Shown here: piece after piece, positions 16,842 to 24,441 of the stretch
How positions within the stretch are numbered: the first letter of the stretch is position 1
Layout of the letters: every line of letters starts with the position of its first letter
Assembly (NCBI GenBank): GCA_002482885.1
Contig: DLGW01000017.1
Coordinates: forward strand, 1 to 43,471
DNA: 43,471 bases
Reading direction: 5' to 3'
From: Flavobacteriaceae bacterium UBA7684
Lineage (GTDB): Bacteria; Bacteroidota; Bacteroidia; Flavobacteriales; Flavobacteriaceae
Notes under the pieces: generated by a model
The model's database searches: none
Told to the model about the DNA's origin: nothing
Seen by the model: the letters and a program-made list of their open reading frames with translations, nothing else
Program-made: the position numbers and the translations under genes

Positions 16842-17314
16842 TTTGAATCAGACAATTCATTATTAATCTTTAAAATTTCCTCAACTATATTTTCAGCAAT
16901 TCTAAAGTCTGTAAGCAATAATTTATCAATTAAAGGTTTTACTTTTTCGATAATTCCTAATTGTTTTGCCTTGTGAATTATCCCTAAAGTTCCAGTAATC
17001 TTGAATTTTAATTGAGTGGCTAATTTTCGAGCTTTTAAGTCGTCTAACAAAAGTAAAACATCTTCATATTCAGAAGCTAAGGCAATTGCACTAGCTTCTC
17101 CAAAATCAACTTGAGTGTGCAGGAAAGTTTGATATTTTTTATCAGAAACAGAAACCACTTTAATCCAATCAGGCAAGGGCTCATTAAATTCTTGAGCTAT
17201 TTCAGGAGTTGTAAGTAGTTCACCGTATACTTCTTTTAAAAGATTGAACTCGTCAATCTTGTGAAAAAGTATCAAAGTGCTGGTATCAGAAATGACAATT
17301 TTAGGCATTGGCAA
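16835..17314 (-). CDS. DUF3368 PIN-like toxin
   Basis: A 159-residue PIN-fold protein: ISDTSTLILFHKI (first acidic residue), PEIAQEF, VDFGEASAIALA (conserved Glu) and LLLDDLKAR (Asp pair), the order expected for DUF3368 proteins, which are usually paired with UPF0175 antitoxins. RNase activity is an inference. It overlaps the upstream UPF0175 gene by 14 bp, typical of a toxin-antitoxin operon. Its last residues and TGA lie inside the 113-bp repeat, so the natural C-terminus may have been altered by that insertion. Start at 17314 or at the second Met (17308). Confidence 0.82.
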   Translation of the reverse strand: MPMPKIVISDTSTLILFHKIDEFNLLKEVYGELLTTPEIAQEFNEPLPDWIKVVSVSDKKYQTFLHTQVDFGEASAIALASEYEDVLLLLDDLKARKLATQLKFKITGTLGIIHKAKQLGIIEKVKPLIDKLLLTDFRIAENIVEEILKINNELSDSNV

Positions 17315-17528
17315 TGTCTGAATTTAAATCTGAAACGGATTTACTAAAGATAGAAACATTGTATTTACCAAGTAGTTCGATAAAAGCTCTTTTAGATAAT
17401 CCAACGATTTCAGCGGCTTGTCCTGCCGATAATTTGGCTTCTTCATAAAGTTTTGCTGCCACAATCATAGAGAAGTCGTAGTCTTTTAAATCAACGTTAT
17501 CTGGTATGTTTAATTGAACTATTCTCAT
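17301..17528 (-). CDS. UPF0175 family antitoxin
   Basis: A 75-residue protein with the UPF0175 pattern: an N-terminal strand (VQLNIPDNV), then helices with AAKLYEEAKLSAGQAAEIVGLSKRAFIELLGKY, a compact DNA-binding-like region. UPF0175 proteins accompany PIN-domain DUF3368 toxins, and the 14-bp overlap with that gene here supports this pairing. It probably represses its own operon; a TAnnTTTG box lies 17 bp upstream. Confidence 0.85.
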   Translation of the reverse strand: MRIVQLNIPDNVDLKDYDFSMIVAAKLYEEAKLSAGQAAEIVGLSKRAFIELLGKYNVSIFSKSVSDLNSDIANA

Positions 17529-17544
17529 AAATTCTATTTTTTAT

Positions 17545-17552
17545 CAAATGTA
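17545..17552 (-). promoter_or_regulatory. Candidate -7 box of the UPF0175/DUF3368 operon
   Basis: On the minus strand TACATTTG matches TAnnTTTG and ends 16 bp before the ATG. A proper -33 TTG is not seen. Confidence 0.5.
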
Positions 17553-17599
17553 CAAAATCAACTTTCTATTTTAGGAAGAGGTTAGCATATTTTTTAAAG

Positions 17600-17623
17600 G
17601 AGTCGGATTGCAAAATCCGACTC
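17600..17623. repeat. Perfect 10-bp-arm hairpin at the tal-duplicate junction
   Basis: GAGTCGGATT (17600-17609), GCAA loop, AATCCGACTC (17614-17623). It abuts the first base of the duplicated tal segment. The same type of GTCGGATT inverted repeat occurs between genes elsewhere in Flavobacteriaceae, as far as I recall. Confidence 0.8.
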
Positions 17624-17671
17624 ATCGGGTTAGCACAGTTCATCGCTGATTTTGAAAAAGGGAATAAGTAG
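17624..17671 (+). pseudogene. Diverged second copy of the tal 3' end
   Basis: Sixteen codons encode IGLAQFIADFEKGNK and a TAG stop, identical in protein to the end of tal at 16643-16690. The DNA differs at seven positions, all third-codon and all silent. This pattern means the copy descends from a functional tal under selection, not from a recent tandem duplication. No upstream tal sequence is attached. Confidence 0.85.
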
Positions 17672-17758
17672 TGCTGAATCGTTTAACCGTGTAATCGTTT
17701 AATCTAAAAATATTAAAGAAAAAACAGTTAAACAATAAACGATTAAACGTAAAAAAAA

Positions 17759-17786
17759 TTAACCCTGCTTATTCGAGCGGGGTTAA
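17759..17786 (-). terminator. Terminator of htrA
   Basis: TTAACCC (17759-17765) pairs with GGGTTAA (17780-17786), with an inner GCT/AGC pairing, flanked by A8 on the left and T7 on the right. It lies 5 bp beyond the htrA stop codon and can act in both directions. Confidence 0.85.
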
Positions 17787-17791
17787 TTTTT

Positions 17792-19177
17792 TTATCTGAA
17801 AATATACCATTCAATATTTCCTTTTTGGGTAAGGACTTCTATTTTGGTAGAAGCATTGGGTTGTTTTTTGCTCAGTAGGGCGGTAGCGGTATCTAAATCT
17901 TTAATTCGGATACCATCAATACTTAAAATTACATTTCCCTTTAATTCGTTGTAACTAGATTCGGTTACTTCTTTTACTTTAACCCCATAATCAATGTTGA
18001 ATTTCTTTTTATCTGTTGAATCTAGGTTTTGCAATTCTAATCCACTGTATTCAAAAGTGATTAAGTCGTTTTTTACCAATTTTACAGGAACTGCATAGGT
18101 TTTATCGTTGCGTTTATATGTTACTTTTACGGTTTCGTTCGGGCGTTTCGTATTGATGTAACCCGATAAATCTGCATAAGTTTTAATGTCTTGTTCATCT
18201 AATTTTATAATGATGTCGCCTTTAGTTAATCCCGCTTTTTCTGCTCCTGAATTCTTCATTACTTTGGCAATATAAAATCCTTGAGTTTCTTTAATACCAA
18301 GTTCTTTAGAAGCATTACCATTTAATTCGCCTCCTTCGATTCCTAGGATTCCTCTTTGAACATTTCCAAATTCCATAATGTCTTCGATTATTTTTCGGGT
18401 AATGTTCGAAGGCACTGCAAAAGAATAACCTACATAAGCGCCTGTAACCGACGAAATCATCGTATTGATACCAATGAGTTCTCCACGAGTGTTTACTAAA
18501 GCTCCACCACTGTTACCTGGGTTAACGGCCGCATCTGTTTGGATGAAGGATTGTATTCCGCTGTCGGAACCTAAATTTCGGGCTTTAGCAGATACAATTC
18601 CAGCAGTAACAGTGGAATTTAAGTTATAAGGATTTCCAACTGCTAAAACCCATTCTCCGACTTTTACATTGTCGGAATCTCCAAAAGTAGCATATGGCAA
18701 AGATTCATTAGCCTCTACCTTTAGTAAGGCAATGTCCATCTTTGAATCAGTACCCACTAATTTGGCTTTGTAGGTTTTGTTGTTGTTTAATGTGATTTCA
18801 ATTTCAGAAGCATCTTTAACCACGTGATTGTTGGTTACGATATATCCGTCTGCCGAAATAATCACTCCAGAACCCGAACCTACTTGGGTTTGCTGCTGAC
18901 CACCTTTGTAGCCGTAAAAGAATTCTAAAATAGGATTAGAAACCGTAATGTTCGCCACGTTTTTAACGTGAACCACGGTGTGTAAAGTGTTTTCTGCTGC
19001 TTGAGTAAAATCAACGCTACTATTGGCATAATTCACAGCCTGATTAGCGTAGGGCTGAGCCAAAGTAATGGGACTGTTTTTAGAAGTATTTGGTTTTTCT
19101 ATGAACCATTTGTAAGCTCCCAGAGTGGTAGCTCCGCTAAGTAATGAAATTAAAAATAAGTTCGAAAATGTTTTCAT
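17792..19177 (-). CDS. Periplasmic serine protease, DegP/HtrA (Do) family
   Basis: HtrA proteins degrade or refold misfolded envelope proteins. The 461-residue protein has an N-terminal signal or anchor segment (LFLISLLSGATTLGAYKW), a trypsin-like domain with the triad His in VTNNHVV, Asp in KMDIALLKV and Ser in NPGNSGGALVN, then two PDZ regions, the first around GFYIAKVMKNSGAEKAGL and a second, degenerate one near the C-terminus. Layout and length fit the Bacteroidetes DegQ-like form. It is divergent from dapF, with a long hairpin between them. Confidence 0.93.
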   Translation of the reverse strand: MKTFSNLFLISLLSGATTLGAYKWFIEKPNTSKNSPITLAQPYANQAVNYANSSVDFTQAAENTLHTVVHVKNVANITVSNPILEFFYGYKGGQQQTQVGSGSGVIISADGYIVTNNHVVKDASEIEITLNNNKTYKAKLVGTDSKMDIALLKVEANESLPYATFGDSDNVKVGEWVLAVGNPYNLNSTVTAGIVSAKARNLGSDSGIQSFIQTDAAVNPGNSGGALVNTRGELIGINTMISSVTGAYVGYSFAVPSNITRKIIEDIMEFGNVQRGILGIEGGELNGNASKELGIKETQGFYIAKVMKNSGAEKAGLTKGDIIIKLDEQDIKTYADLSGYINTKRPNETVKVTYKRNDKTYAVPVKLVKNDLITFEYSGLELQNLDSTDKKKFNIDYGVKVKEVTESSYNELKGNVILSIDGIRIKDLDTATALLSKKQPNASTKIEVLTQKGNIEWYIFR

Positions 19178-19280
19178 AAATTTCTAATTTAGGTTAGACA
19201 GGTTAAAATTAATAGCTTATAAATCACAAAAAATCAGTTTAACGCTGGATTAACAATCTTTAACTTTTCATTAATATTAC

Positions 19281-19330
19281 GAAGTGATTTAAAGTTTTTT
19301 TACTTCAATCAAAAAAGTTTAAATCACTTC
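19281..19330. promoter_or_regulatory. Long inverted repeat between htrA and dapF
   Basis: Arms of 20 bp (19281-19300 and 19311-19330) with one mismatch flank the 10-base loop TACTTCAATC; the outer 13 bp, GAAGTGATTTAAA, are perfect. It ends 5 bp before the dapF -7 box, in the place of the -33 element. It could be an operator for a dimeric regulator or a cruciform; it lacks G+C content enough to be a strong terminator. Confidence 0.6.
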
Positions 19331-19334
19331 TTTA

Positions 19335-19342
19335 TACATTTG
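19335..19342 (+). promoter_or_regulatory. -7 box of dapF
   Basis: TACATTTG matches TAnnTTTG and ends 18 bp before the dapF ATG. The -33 position falls inside the inverted repeat and lacks TTG. Confidence 0.6.
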
Positions 19343-19360
19343 CTTATATATCTAAAAAAA

Positions 19361-20143
19361 ATGAAACTAGAATTTTATAAATATCAAGGAACAGGTAACG
19401 ACTTTGTAATGATTGACAATCGTTCCTTATTTTTTCCCAAAAATAATACCGAATTGATTCACTTTTTATGTGACAGACGTTTTGGCATAGGTGGTGATGG
19501 CTTGATTCTGTTGGAAAATGACCCTAATTATGATTTTAAAATGGTGTATTACAATTCCGACGGAAACGAAAGTTCTATGTGTGGAAATGGCGGACGTTGT
19601 TTGGTGGCTTTTGCTAAAGAAATTGGAGTGATTCAAACCGAAACTAAATTCATAGCAGTAGATGGGGAACATTATGCAACGGTAAGCAATGAGGGTATGG
19701 TGGCTTTGCAAATGATTGATGTGAACGAAGTAAAAGTATTGCCAGAGTATGTTTTTATGAACACAGGTTCGCCTCATCATGTGCAACAAGTAAACGATGT
19801 TAAAGAATTAGATATTAAAGAATTAGGTTCTTCTATAAGATATAGTGAATTGTATGCGCCTAAAGGAACTAATGTCAATTTTGTGTCACCTTTAGGGAAT
19901 GACATTTTTGCAGTTAGAACGTATGAACGAGGAGTAGAAGATGAAACTTTATCTTGTGGAACCGGAGTTACCGCTGTGGCTTTGGCGATGAAAGTAACTG
20001 GGCAAACTCAATCGCAAAATGTGATTTTACAAACCGAAGGTGGAAAATTAGAAGTTTCTTTTACCGAAAAAGAAGGTAAATTCGAGAAAGTATTTTTAAA
20101 AGGGCCTGCTTTAAAAGTTTTTAAAGGAACCATAGATGTTTAG
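19361..20143 (+). CDS. dapF: Diaminopimelate epimerase
   Basis: DapF interconverts LL- and meso-diaminopimelate for lysine and peptidoglycan. The 260-residue protein has KYQGTGNDFV, the first catalytic Cys in SSMCGNGGRC, GSPHHVQ, and the second in ETLSCGTGVTAVA. The ATG at 19361 starts MKLEFYKYQG; a TTG at 19340 in the same frame lies within the promoter box and is rejected. It overlaps the next gene by 8 bp, and mltG, also concerned with the cell wall, follows. Confidence 0.96.
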   Translation: MKLEFYKYQGTGNDFVMIDNRSLFFPKNNTELIHFLCDRRFGIGGDGLILLENDPNYDFKMVYYNSDGNESSMCGNGGRCLVAFAKEIGVIQTETKFIAVDGEHYATVSNEGMVALQMIDVNEVKVLPEYVFMNTGSPHHVQQVNDVKELDIKELGSSIRYSELYAPKGTNVNFVSPLGNDIFAVRTYERGVEDETLSCGTGVTAVALAMKVTGQTQSQNVILQTEGGKLEVSFTEKEGKFEKVFLKGPALKVFKGTIDV

Positions 20144-20678
20144 TTTAAAAGGCGAAAAGGTGTGGCTAAGGGCTTTAGAACCCGAAGATTTGGATTTTTT
20201 GTATCAAATCGAAAATGACGAATCGATTTGGGAAGTCAGCCATACTTTAGTTCCTTATAGTAAATGGGTTTTAAAACAATATTTAGCGAATGCTCAGCAA
20301 GATATTTACGAATCTAAACAATTAAGATTGGTGATTTGTAACTCTAAAAATGAAACCGTAGGTTTAATAGATTTGTTTGATTTTGAACCTCATCATAAAA
20401 GAGCAGGTTTGGGTATTTTAGTGCATACACAACAAAGAAATGGTTATGCTGCAGAAGCCTTGCAGTTGGTGTTGAATTATGTTTTTTTCTTTTTAGGAAT
20501 CAATCAAGTGTATGTTAATATAAGTGAAGATAACCTATTGAGTATTAATTTGTTTGAAAAATTTAATTTTGAGCTTATTGGTGTAAAAAAAGATTGGAAT
20601 TACGTAAATGGTCAATTCAAAAATGAAAGAATGTATCAATTAATTAACCCTAAAAGAAACCCTTTTGAAAACAGGTAA
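20136..20678 (+). CDS. GNAT N-acetyltransferase, RimJ/RimL type
   Basis: A 180-residue GNAT protein. It begins EKVWLRALEPEDLDFLY, has the acetyl-CoA loop region GLGILVHTQQRNGYAAEAL (motif A) and the later NISEDNLLSINLFEKFNFELIG (motif B), typical of RimJ/RimL-like enzymes that acetylate protein N-termini or small amines. The substrate is unknown. It overlaps dapF by 8 bp at its start and mltG at its end, so it belongs to that operon. Confidence 0.85.
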   Translation: MFSLKGEKVWLRALEPEDLDFLYQIENDESIWEVSHTLVPYSKWVLKQYLANAQQDIYESKQLRLVICNSKNETVGLIDLFDFEPHHKRAGLGILVHTQQRNGYAAEALQLVLNYVFFFLGINQVYVNISEDNLLSINLFEKFNFELIGVKKDWNYVNGQFKNERMYQLINPKRNPFENR

Positions 20679-21705
20679 AATTATAGCCATTGTATCGGCA
20701 GTTGTCATTACTATAGCGATTGGTTATGGCTATAAAATCTATAATGATATTTTTTCGGCCAATACACAATTTCAGAACGATGAGGTTTATGTATATATTC
20801 CTACTGATGCTACGTACCCACAAGTCATAACCATTGTAGAGCCTTTTGTTAAAAGCGTAGATAAGTTTGATTTGGTGGCTAATAAATCAGGTTATCCAGA
20901 TAAAATTAAATCTGGGCGTTTTTTGTTCAAAAAAGACATGAGTAGTTTTGATATGATTCGTGCTTTAAGACAAAACATACCCGTGCGTTTGTCGTTTAAT
21001 AATCAAGAAACTTTAGAAAAATTAGCTTCAAGAATATCCAATCAGTTAGAACCCGATAGTTTGGCTTTATTAACCGTTTTTAAGGATTCCACCTTTTTAA
21101 AAGAAAATCAACTAGACGAACCCAATCTAATCAGTTTGTTCATTCCCAATACCTATGAGTTTTATTGGAACATTTCTGCAGAAAAGTTTCGCGATAAAAT
21201 GATTAAAGAATATCGTGTTTTTTGGAATCCCGAAAGAATTGCCAAAGCAGCGGCTTTGGGTTTAACTCCTTTGCAAGTAAGTACTTTGGCGTCAATAGTT
21301 CATAAAGAAACCGTTAAATCCGATGAGCGCCCAAAAGTTGCGGGCGTATATTTAAATCGTTTAAAAATGGGAATGAAGTTAGATGCCGATCCCACCGTTA
21401 TTTTTGCGGTAAAAAAACAAAAAGGAGATTTTGATACCGTAATTAAAAGAGTGCTTTACGAGGATTTAGAAATAGAATCACCTTACAATACTTACAAATA
21501 CGCAGGACTGCCTCCTGGGCCTATTGCCATGCCCGATATTTCAGCAATCGACGCCGTATTAAACCCCGAAAAACACAATTATATCTATTTCTGCGCCAGC
21601 GTTACCCAATTTGGTTATCATGAGTTTGCTAAAAATTTAAAAGAACATGAACAAAACCGCAGAAAATATGTTAAGTGGATTAATCAACAGGGGATTAGTC
21701 GATAG
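20665..21705 (+). CDS. mltG: Endolytic murein transglycosylase MltG
   Basis: MltG cuts nascent glycan strands in the periplasm and sets their length. The 346-residue protein has an N-terminal membrane helix (IIAIVSAVVITIAIGYGY), a LysM-like region, and the YceG catalytic domain with LASIVHKET (catalytic Glu) and ERPKVAGVYLNRLKMGMKLDADPTV. The start is a TTG, 14 bp inside the GNAT gene; no ATG in this frame precedes the membrane helix, so the TTG and coupling are accepted. Confidence 0.93.
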   Translation: MKTGKIIAIVSAVVITIAIGYGYKIYNDIFSANTQFQNDEVYVYIPTDATYPQVITIVEPFVKSVDKFDLVANKSGYPDKIKSGRFLFKKDMSSFDMIRALRQNIPVRLSFNNQETLEKLASRISNQLEPDSLALLTVFKDSTFLKENQLDEPNLISLFIPNTYEFYWNISAEKFRDKMIKEYRVFWNPERIAKAAALGLTPLQVSTLASIVHKETVKSDERPKVAGVYLNRLKMGMKLDADPTVIFAVKKQKGDFDTVIKRVLYEDLEIESPYNTYKYAGLPPGPIAMPDISAIDAVLNPEKHNYIYFCASVTQFGYHEFAKNLKEHEQNRRKYVKWINQQGISR

Positions 21706-21732
21706 TTTTTAATTAGCCAACAGATTAAATTT

Positions 21733-21800
21733 TTGCCGTTATCGGCAATAAATATTATTTTTAACATAAAGATGTATTGTATATTTGCCGATAACGGCGA
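21733..21800 (+). promoter_or_regulatory. Paired operators and -7 box of the fic gene
   Basis: TTGCCGTTATCGGCAA (21733-21748) and TTGCCGATAACGGCGA (21785-21800) carry the same GCCG..CGGC palindrome in opposite orientation. Their centres are 52 bp apart, about five helical turns. The -7 box TATATTTG (21780-21787) overlaps the second site, so binding there should block transcription. The spacing suggests a repression loop. Confidence 0.7.
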
Positions 21801-21811
21801 TTATTGCAATT

Positions 21812-22702
21812 ATGAGTTACATTTCAGTTAGCGAGTTTTCAAAAAAGTATAATTTATCTGAAAGGACGGTTAGGTATTACTGTGCTAATGGAAAACTTAA
21901 AGGAGCTTTTCTTACAGGTAAAACTTGGAATATTCCTGAAGATACCACATTACCTGAAAAAGGAAATAAAAAACTATTCAGTAATAATATTCTGCTTAAT
22001 CATTTGAAAGAGCAAAAGGAGATGAAATTAAAGGGGGGTATTTACCACCGAACTCAGATTGATTTAACTTATAATTCTAATCGTATTGAAGGAAGTAAGT
22101 TAACCCATGATCAAACCCGATATATTTTTGAAACAAACACCATTGGAGCTTCTGATGAGAGTGTCAATGTAGATGATATTATTGAAACAAATAATCACTT
22201 TCGTTGCATAGATTTAATTATTGATAAGGCAAAAAATAAACTAACGGAATCTTTGATTAAAGAATTACATTTTCTTTTGAAGTCAGGTACTTCGGATAGT
22301 CGAAAAGGTTGGTTTAATGTAGGGGAATATAAAAAACTTCCTAATGAAGTTGGAGGAAATGAAACTTGCCCACCCAAAGAGGTTGCTATAAAAATGAAAG
22401 AATTATTGATTAACTATCATAATATAGAAAACAAAACTTTTCAAGATATCATAGACTTTCATTATCAGTTTGAAATCATACATCCTTTTCAAGATGGAAA
22501 TGGTCGAGTTGGTCGATTGATTATGTTTAAAGAATGTTTAGCTAATAATGATGTTCCATTTATTATAGACGAAGATTTAAAGCTCTTTTATTACAGAGGA
22601 TTACAGGAATGGAATCGTGTAAAAGAATATTTACTGGACACTTGTTTAACTGCTCAGGATAACTACAAAGCTATCCTTCGTTATTTTGAAATTGAGTATT
22701 AA
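21812..22702 (+). CDS. Fic family protein with N-terminal HTH
   Basis: Fic enzymes usually transfer AMP to target proteins. The 296-residue protein has an N-terminal helix-turn-helix (ISVSEFSKKYNLSERTVRYYC, about 3-23, then TGKTWNIPED as a wing), an inhibitory-helix motif SNRIEG fitting (S/T)xxxE(G/N) ahead of the core (class II), and the intact active-site loop HPFQDGNGRVGR. The start is the ATG at 21812; the TTG at 21785 lies in the operator. The HTH and the paired palindromes suggest autoregulation. The target is unknown, and no separate antitoxin gene is adjacent. Confidence 0.88.
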   Translation: MSYISVSEFSKKYNLSERTVRYYCANGKLKGAFLTGKTWNIPEDTTLPEKGNKKLFSNNILLNHLKEQKEMKLKGGIYHRTQIDLTYNSNRIEGSKLTHDQTRYIFETNTIGASDESVNVDDIIETNNHFRCIDLIIDKAKNKLTESLIKELHFLLKSGTSDSRKGWFNVGEYKKLPNEVGGNETCPPKEVAIKMKELLINYHNIENKTFQDIIDFHYQFEIIHPFQDGNGRVGRLIMFKECLANNDVPFIIDEDLKLFYYRGLQEWNRVKEYLLDTCLTAQDNYKAILRYFEIEY

Positions 22703-22782
22703 CTTAGTACAAATTAAATTTGGTTATTGAATATGTACATACTGCTTTTCAGATCCATTATGAACCAAAACACACAAATAGT

Positions 22783-23691
22783 TTGAAACTAATTATTGCC
22801 TTTTTCTTCTTATTGATTACACACCTTTCTTGGGCTCAAACCCCTTCAAATTCTTTTTTCACTCCAGCAGATTCCTTACATACTAATCGTTTAAAAACCG
22901 TAGTGATTTCTGAAGCAGTGGCGATTCCTTTAGGTTTTGTTGGATTACATCAATTATGGTATAAAAATTATCCTAAGTCTGATTTTCATTTTATCAATGA
23001 TAATTACGAGTGGATGCAAATGGATAAAGTAGGGCACGTGTATTCAGCTTACTATTTAAGCAAGTTAGGAGCTGATTTGTTACGTTGGAGCGGAGTGGAT
23101 GAAAAAAAACAATTGATTTACGGCGCAGGATTGGGTTTTGTAGTGATTTCTACCGTAGAGGTCTTTGATGGGTTTTCCGCGCAGTGGGGAGCTTCTAAAG
23201 GAGATTGGGTGGCTAATGCAACGGGGTCTGGTTTGTATGTAGTACAACAATTGTTGTGGAAGGAACAAAAAATAGTACCCAAGTTTTCATTTCATTATAC
23301 GCCTTATGCCTCGGCACGCCCTAATTTGTTAGGAGATAATTTTTCTAATCAAATCTTAAAGGACTATAATGGGCAAACGTATTGGTTGTCGGTTAATTTA
23401 AGGTCGTTTATAAACGCAGAAAAGATTCCGAATTGGTTGAATTTGGCAGTAGGTTATGGAGCAGAAGGAATGGTAACTGCCGAGAATAAATTAGTGAATT
23501 CGGTGTTTTTTCCAGAAAAGGAAAGAACGCGTCAATTTTACCTAAGTTTGGATGTGGATTTGAGAAAAATAAAAACAAAATCAGCTTTTTTAAAGACGAT
23601 TTTTGAAACAGTGAACATGATTAAAATTCCCGCGCCTACCTTTGAAATCAACCATCGAGGAGCGGTTAAGGGGCACTTAATTTACTTTTAG
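22783..23691 (+). CDS. DUF2279 envelope protein (YfiM-like)
   Basis: A roughly 300-residue protein with a signal peptide (KLIIAFFFLLITHLSWA, cleavage near AQ). The DUF2279 pattern is visible: W(M)QMDKVGHVYSAYY, GFVVISTVEVFDGFSAQWGASKGDW and ANATGSGLY, a membrane-associated family of unknown role. The only in-frame start near the signal peptide is a TTG at 22783. An ATG at 22760 in another frame reads MNQNTQIV and stops at 22784-22786, so a frameshifted N-terminus is possible. Confidence 0.75.
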   Translation: MKLIIAFFFLLITHLSWAQTPSNSFFTPADSLHTNRLKTVVISEAVAIPLGFVGLHQLWYKNYPKSDFHFINDNYEWMQMDKVGHVYSAYYLSKLGADLLRWSGVDEKKQLIYGAGLGFVVISTVEVFDGFSAQWGASKGDWVANATGSGLYVVQQLLWKEQKIVPKFSFHYTPYASARPNLLGDNFSNQILKDYNGQTYWLSVNLRSFINAEKIPNWLNLAVGYGAEGMVTAENKLVNSVFFPEKERTRQFYLSLDVDLRKIKTKSAFLKTIFETVNMIKIPAPTFEINHRGAVKGHLIYF

Positions 23692-23733
23692 AAAACTTTA
23701 ACAGTCTGAAAATCAATCGTATAATTTTTGTCG

Positions 23734-23741
23734 TATATTTG
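23734..23741 (+). promoter_or_regulatory. -7 box of the lytic-transglycosylase-like gene
   Basis: TATATTTG matches TAnnTTTG; the ATG is 58 bp downstream. No TTG sits at the -33 position. AAAGGAG (23776-23782) lies 17 bp before the ATG, rather far for a ribosome site. Confidence 0.5.
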
Positions 23742-23799
23742 CAGAGTGAAATTTCAATGATATTCTGCGTTTTAGAAAGGAGTTGAAGAAATCCAAATT

Positions 23800-24441
23800 A
23801 TGATAAAAAAATGGTTATTATACACGACTTTATTAACACTTTCTGCGTTTCTATTTTCTTCGTATAAATCTCATGTTACTCCGATTTCGGACAACTGGTT
23901 TAATACGAATACTTCTTCTTATATGGTGCAATATGCGCCTTCGGAACACCAATTAGATTACATACATTTTGAAATGCCCTTTGTCGGAAAAACCATTACT
24001 GGTTTTAGACAAGCGATTGCCCATAGGGAATCGAATGGTAAATATAAAATCACGAACACCCTAGGGTGTATGGGTAAATACCAATTTGAAAAAAACACTT
24101 TAGCTTCTTTGGGTATTAAAGACAATAAGCAATTTTTAAAAAATCCTTTGTTACAAGAAAAAGCCTTTTTGGCGCTTTTATCTAAAAACAAATGGGAATT
24201 AAGAAATGAGATTGAAAAATACGAAGGAAAAGTAATCAAAGGTGTTTTAATAACTGAATCTGGTATTTTAGCTGCCGCTCACTTAGGTGGGGTAGGAGCT
24301 ACTAAAAAATACTTGAAAACCAATGGTCGTTCTGCTTATAAAGACGGTTACGGTACTTCTATGAAAGCTTACTTTAAAAAGTTTGGCGGATATGATACTT
24401 ACGCTATTCCAGCAGAACAAAACGCTAAAGTAAAAGCTTAG
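23800..24441 (+). CDS. Exported lytic-transglycosylase-like protein
   Basis: A 213-residue protein with an N-terminal signal sequence (LLYTTLLTLSAFLFSS). The region AIAHRESNGKYKITNTLGCMGKYQFEKNTLASLG, about residues 70-105, looks like the start of a lysozyme-like SLT fold, with Glu in HRESNG as candidate catalytic residue and LGCMGKYQF like the usual GxxGxxQ region. GILAAAHLGGVGA fits the later AAHxxG motif. It probably acts on peptidoglycan outside the cytoplasm. Its stop codon touches the stop codon of the convergent hemN gene, with no base between. Confidence 0.7.
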   Translation: MIKKWLLYTTLLTLSAFLFSSYKSHVTPISDNWFNTNTSSYMVQYAPSEHQLDYIHFEMPFVGKTITGFRQAIAHRESNGKYKITNTLGCMGKYQFEKNTLASLGIKDNKQFLKNPLLQEKAFLALLSKNKWELRNEIEKYEGKVIKGVLITESGILAAAHLGGVGATKKYLKTNGRSAYKDGYGTSMKAYFKKFGGYDTYAIPAEQNAKVKA

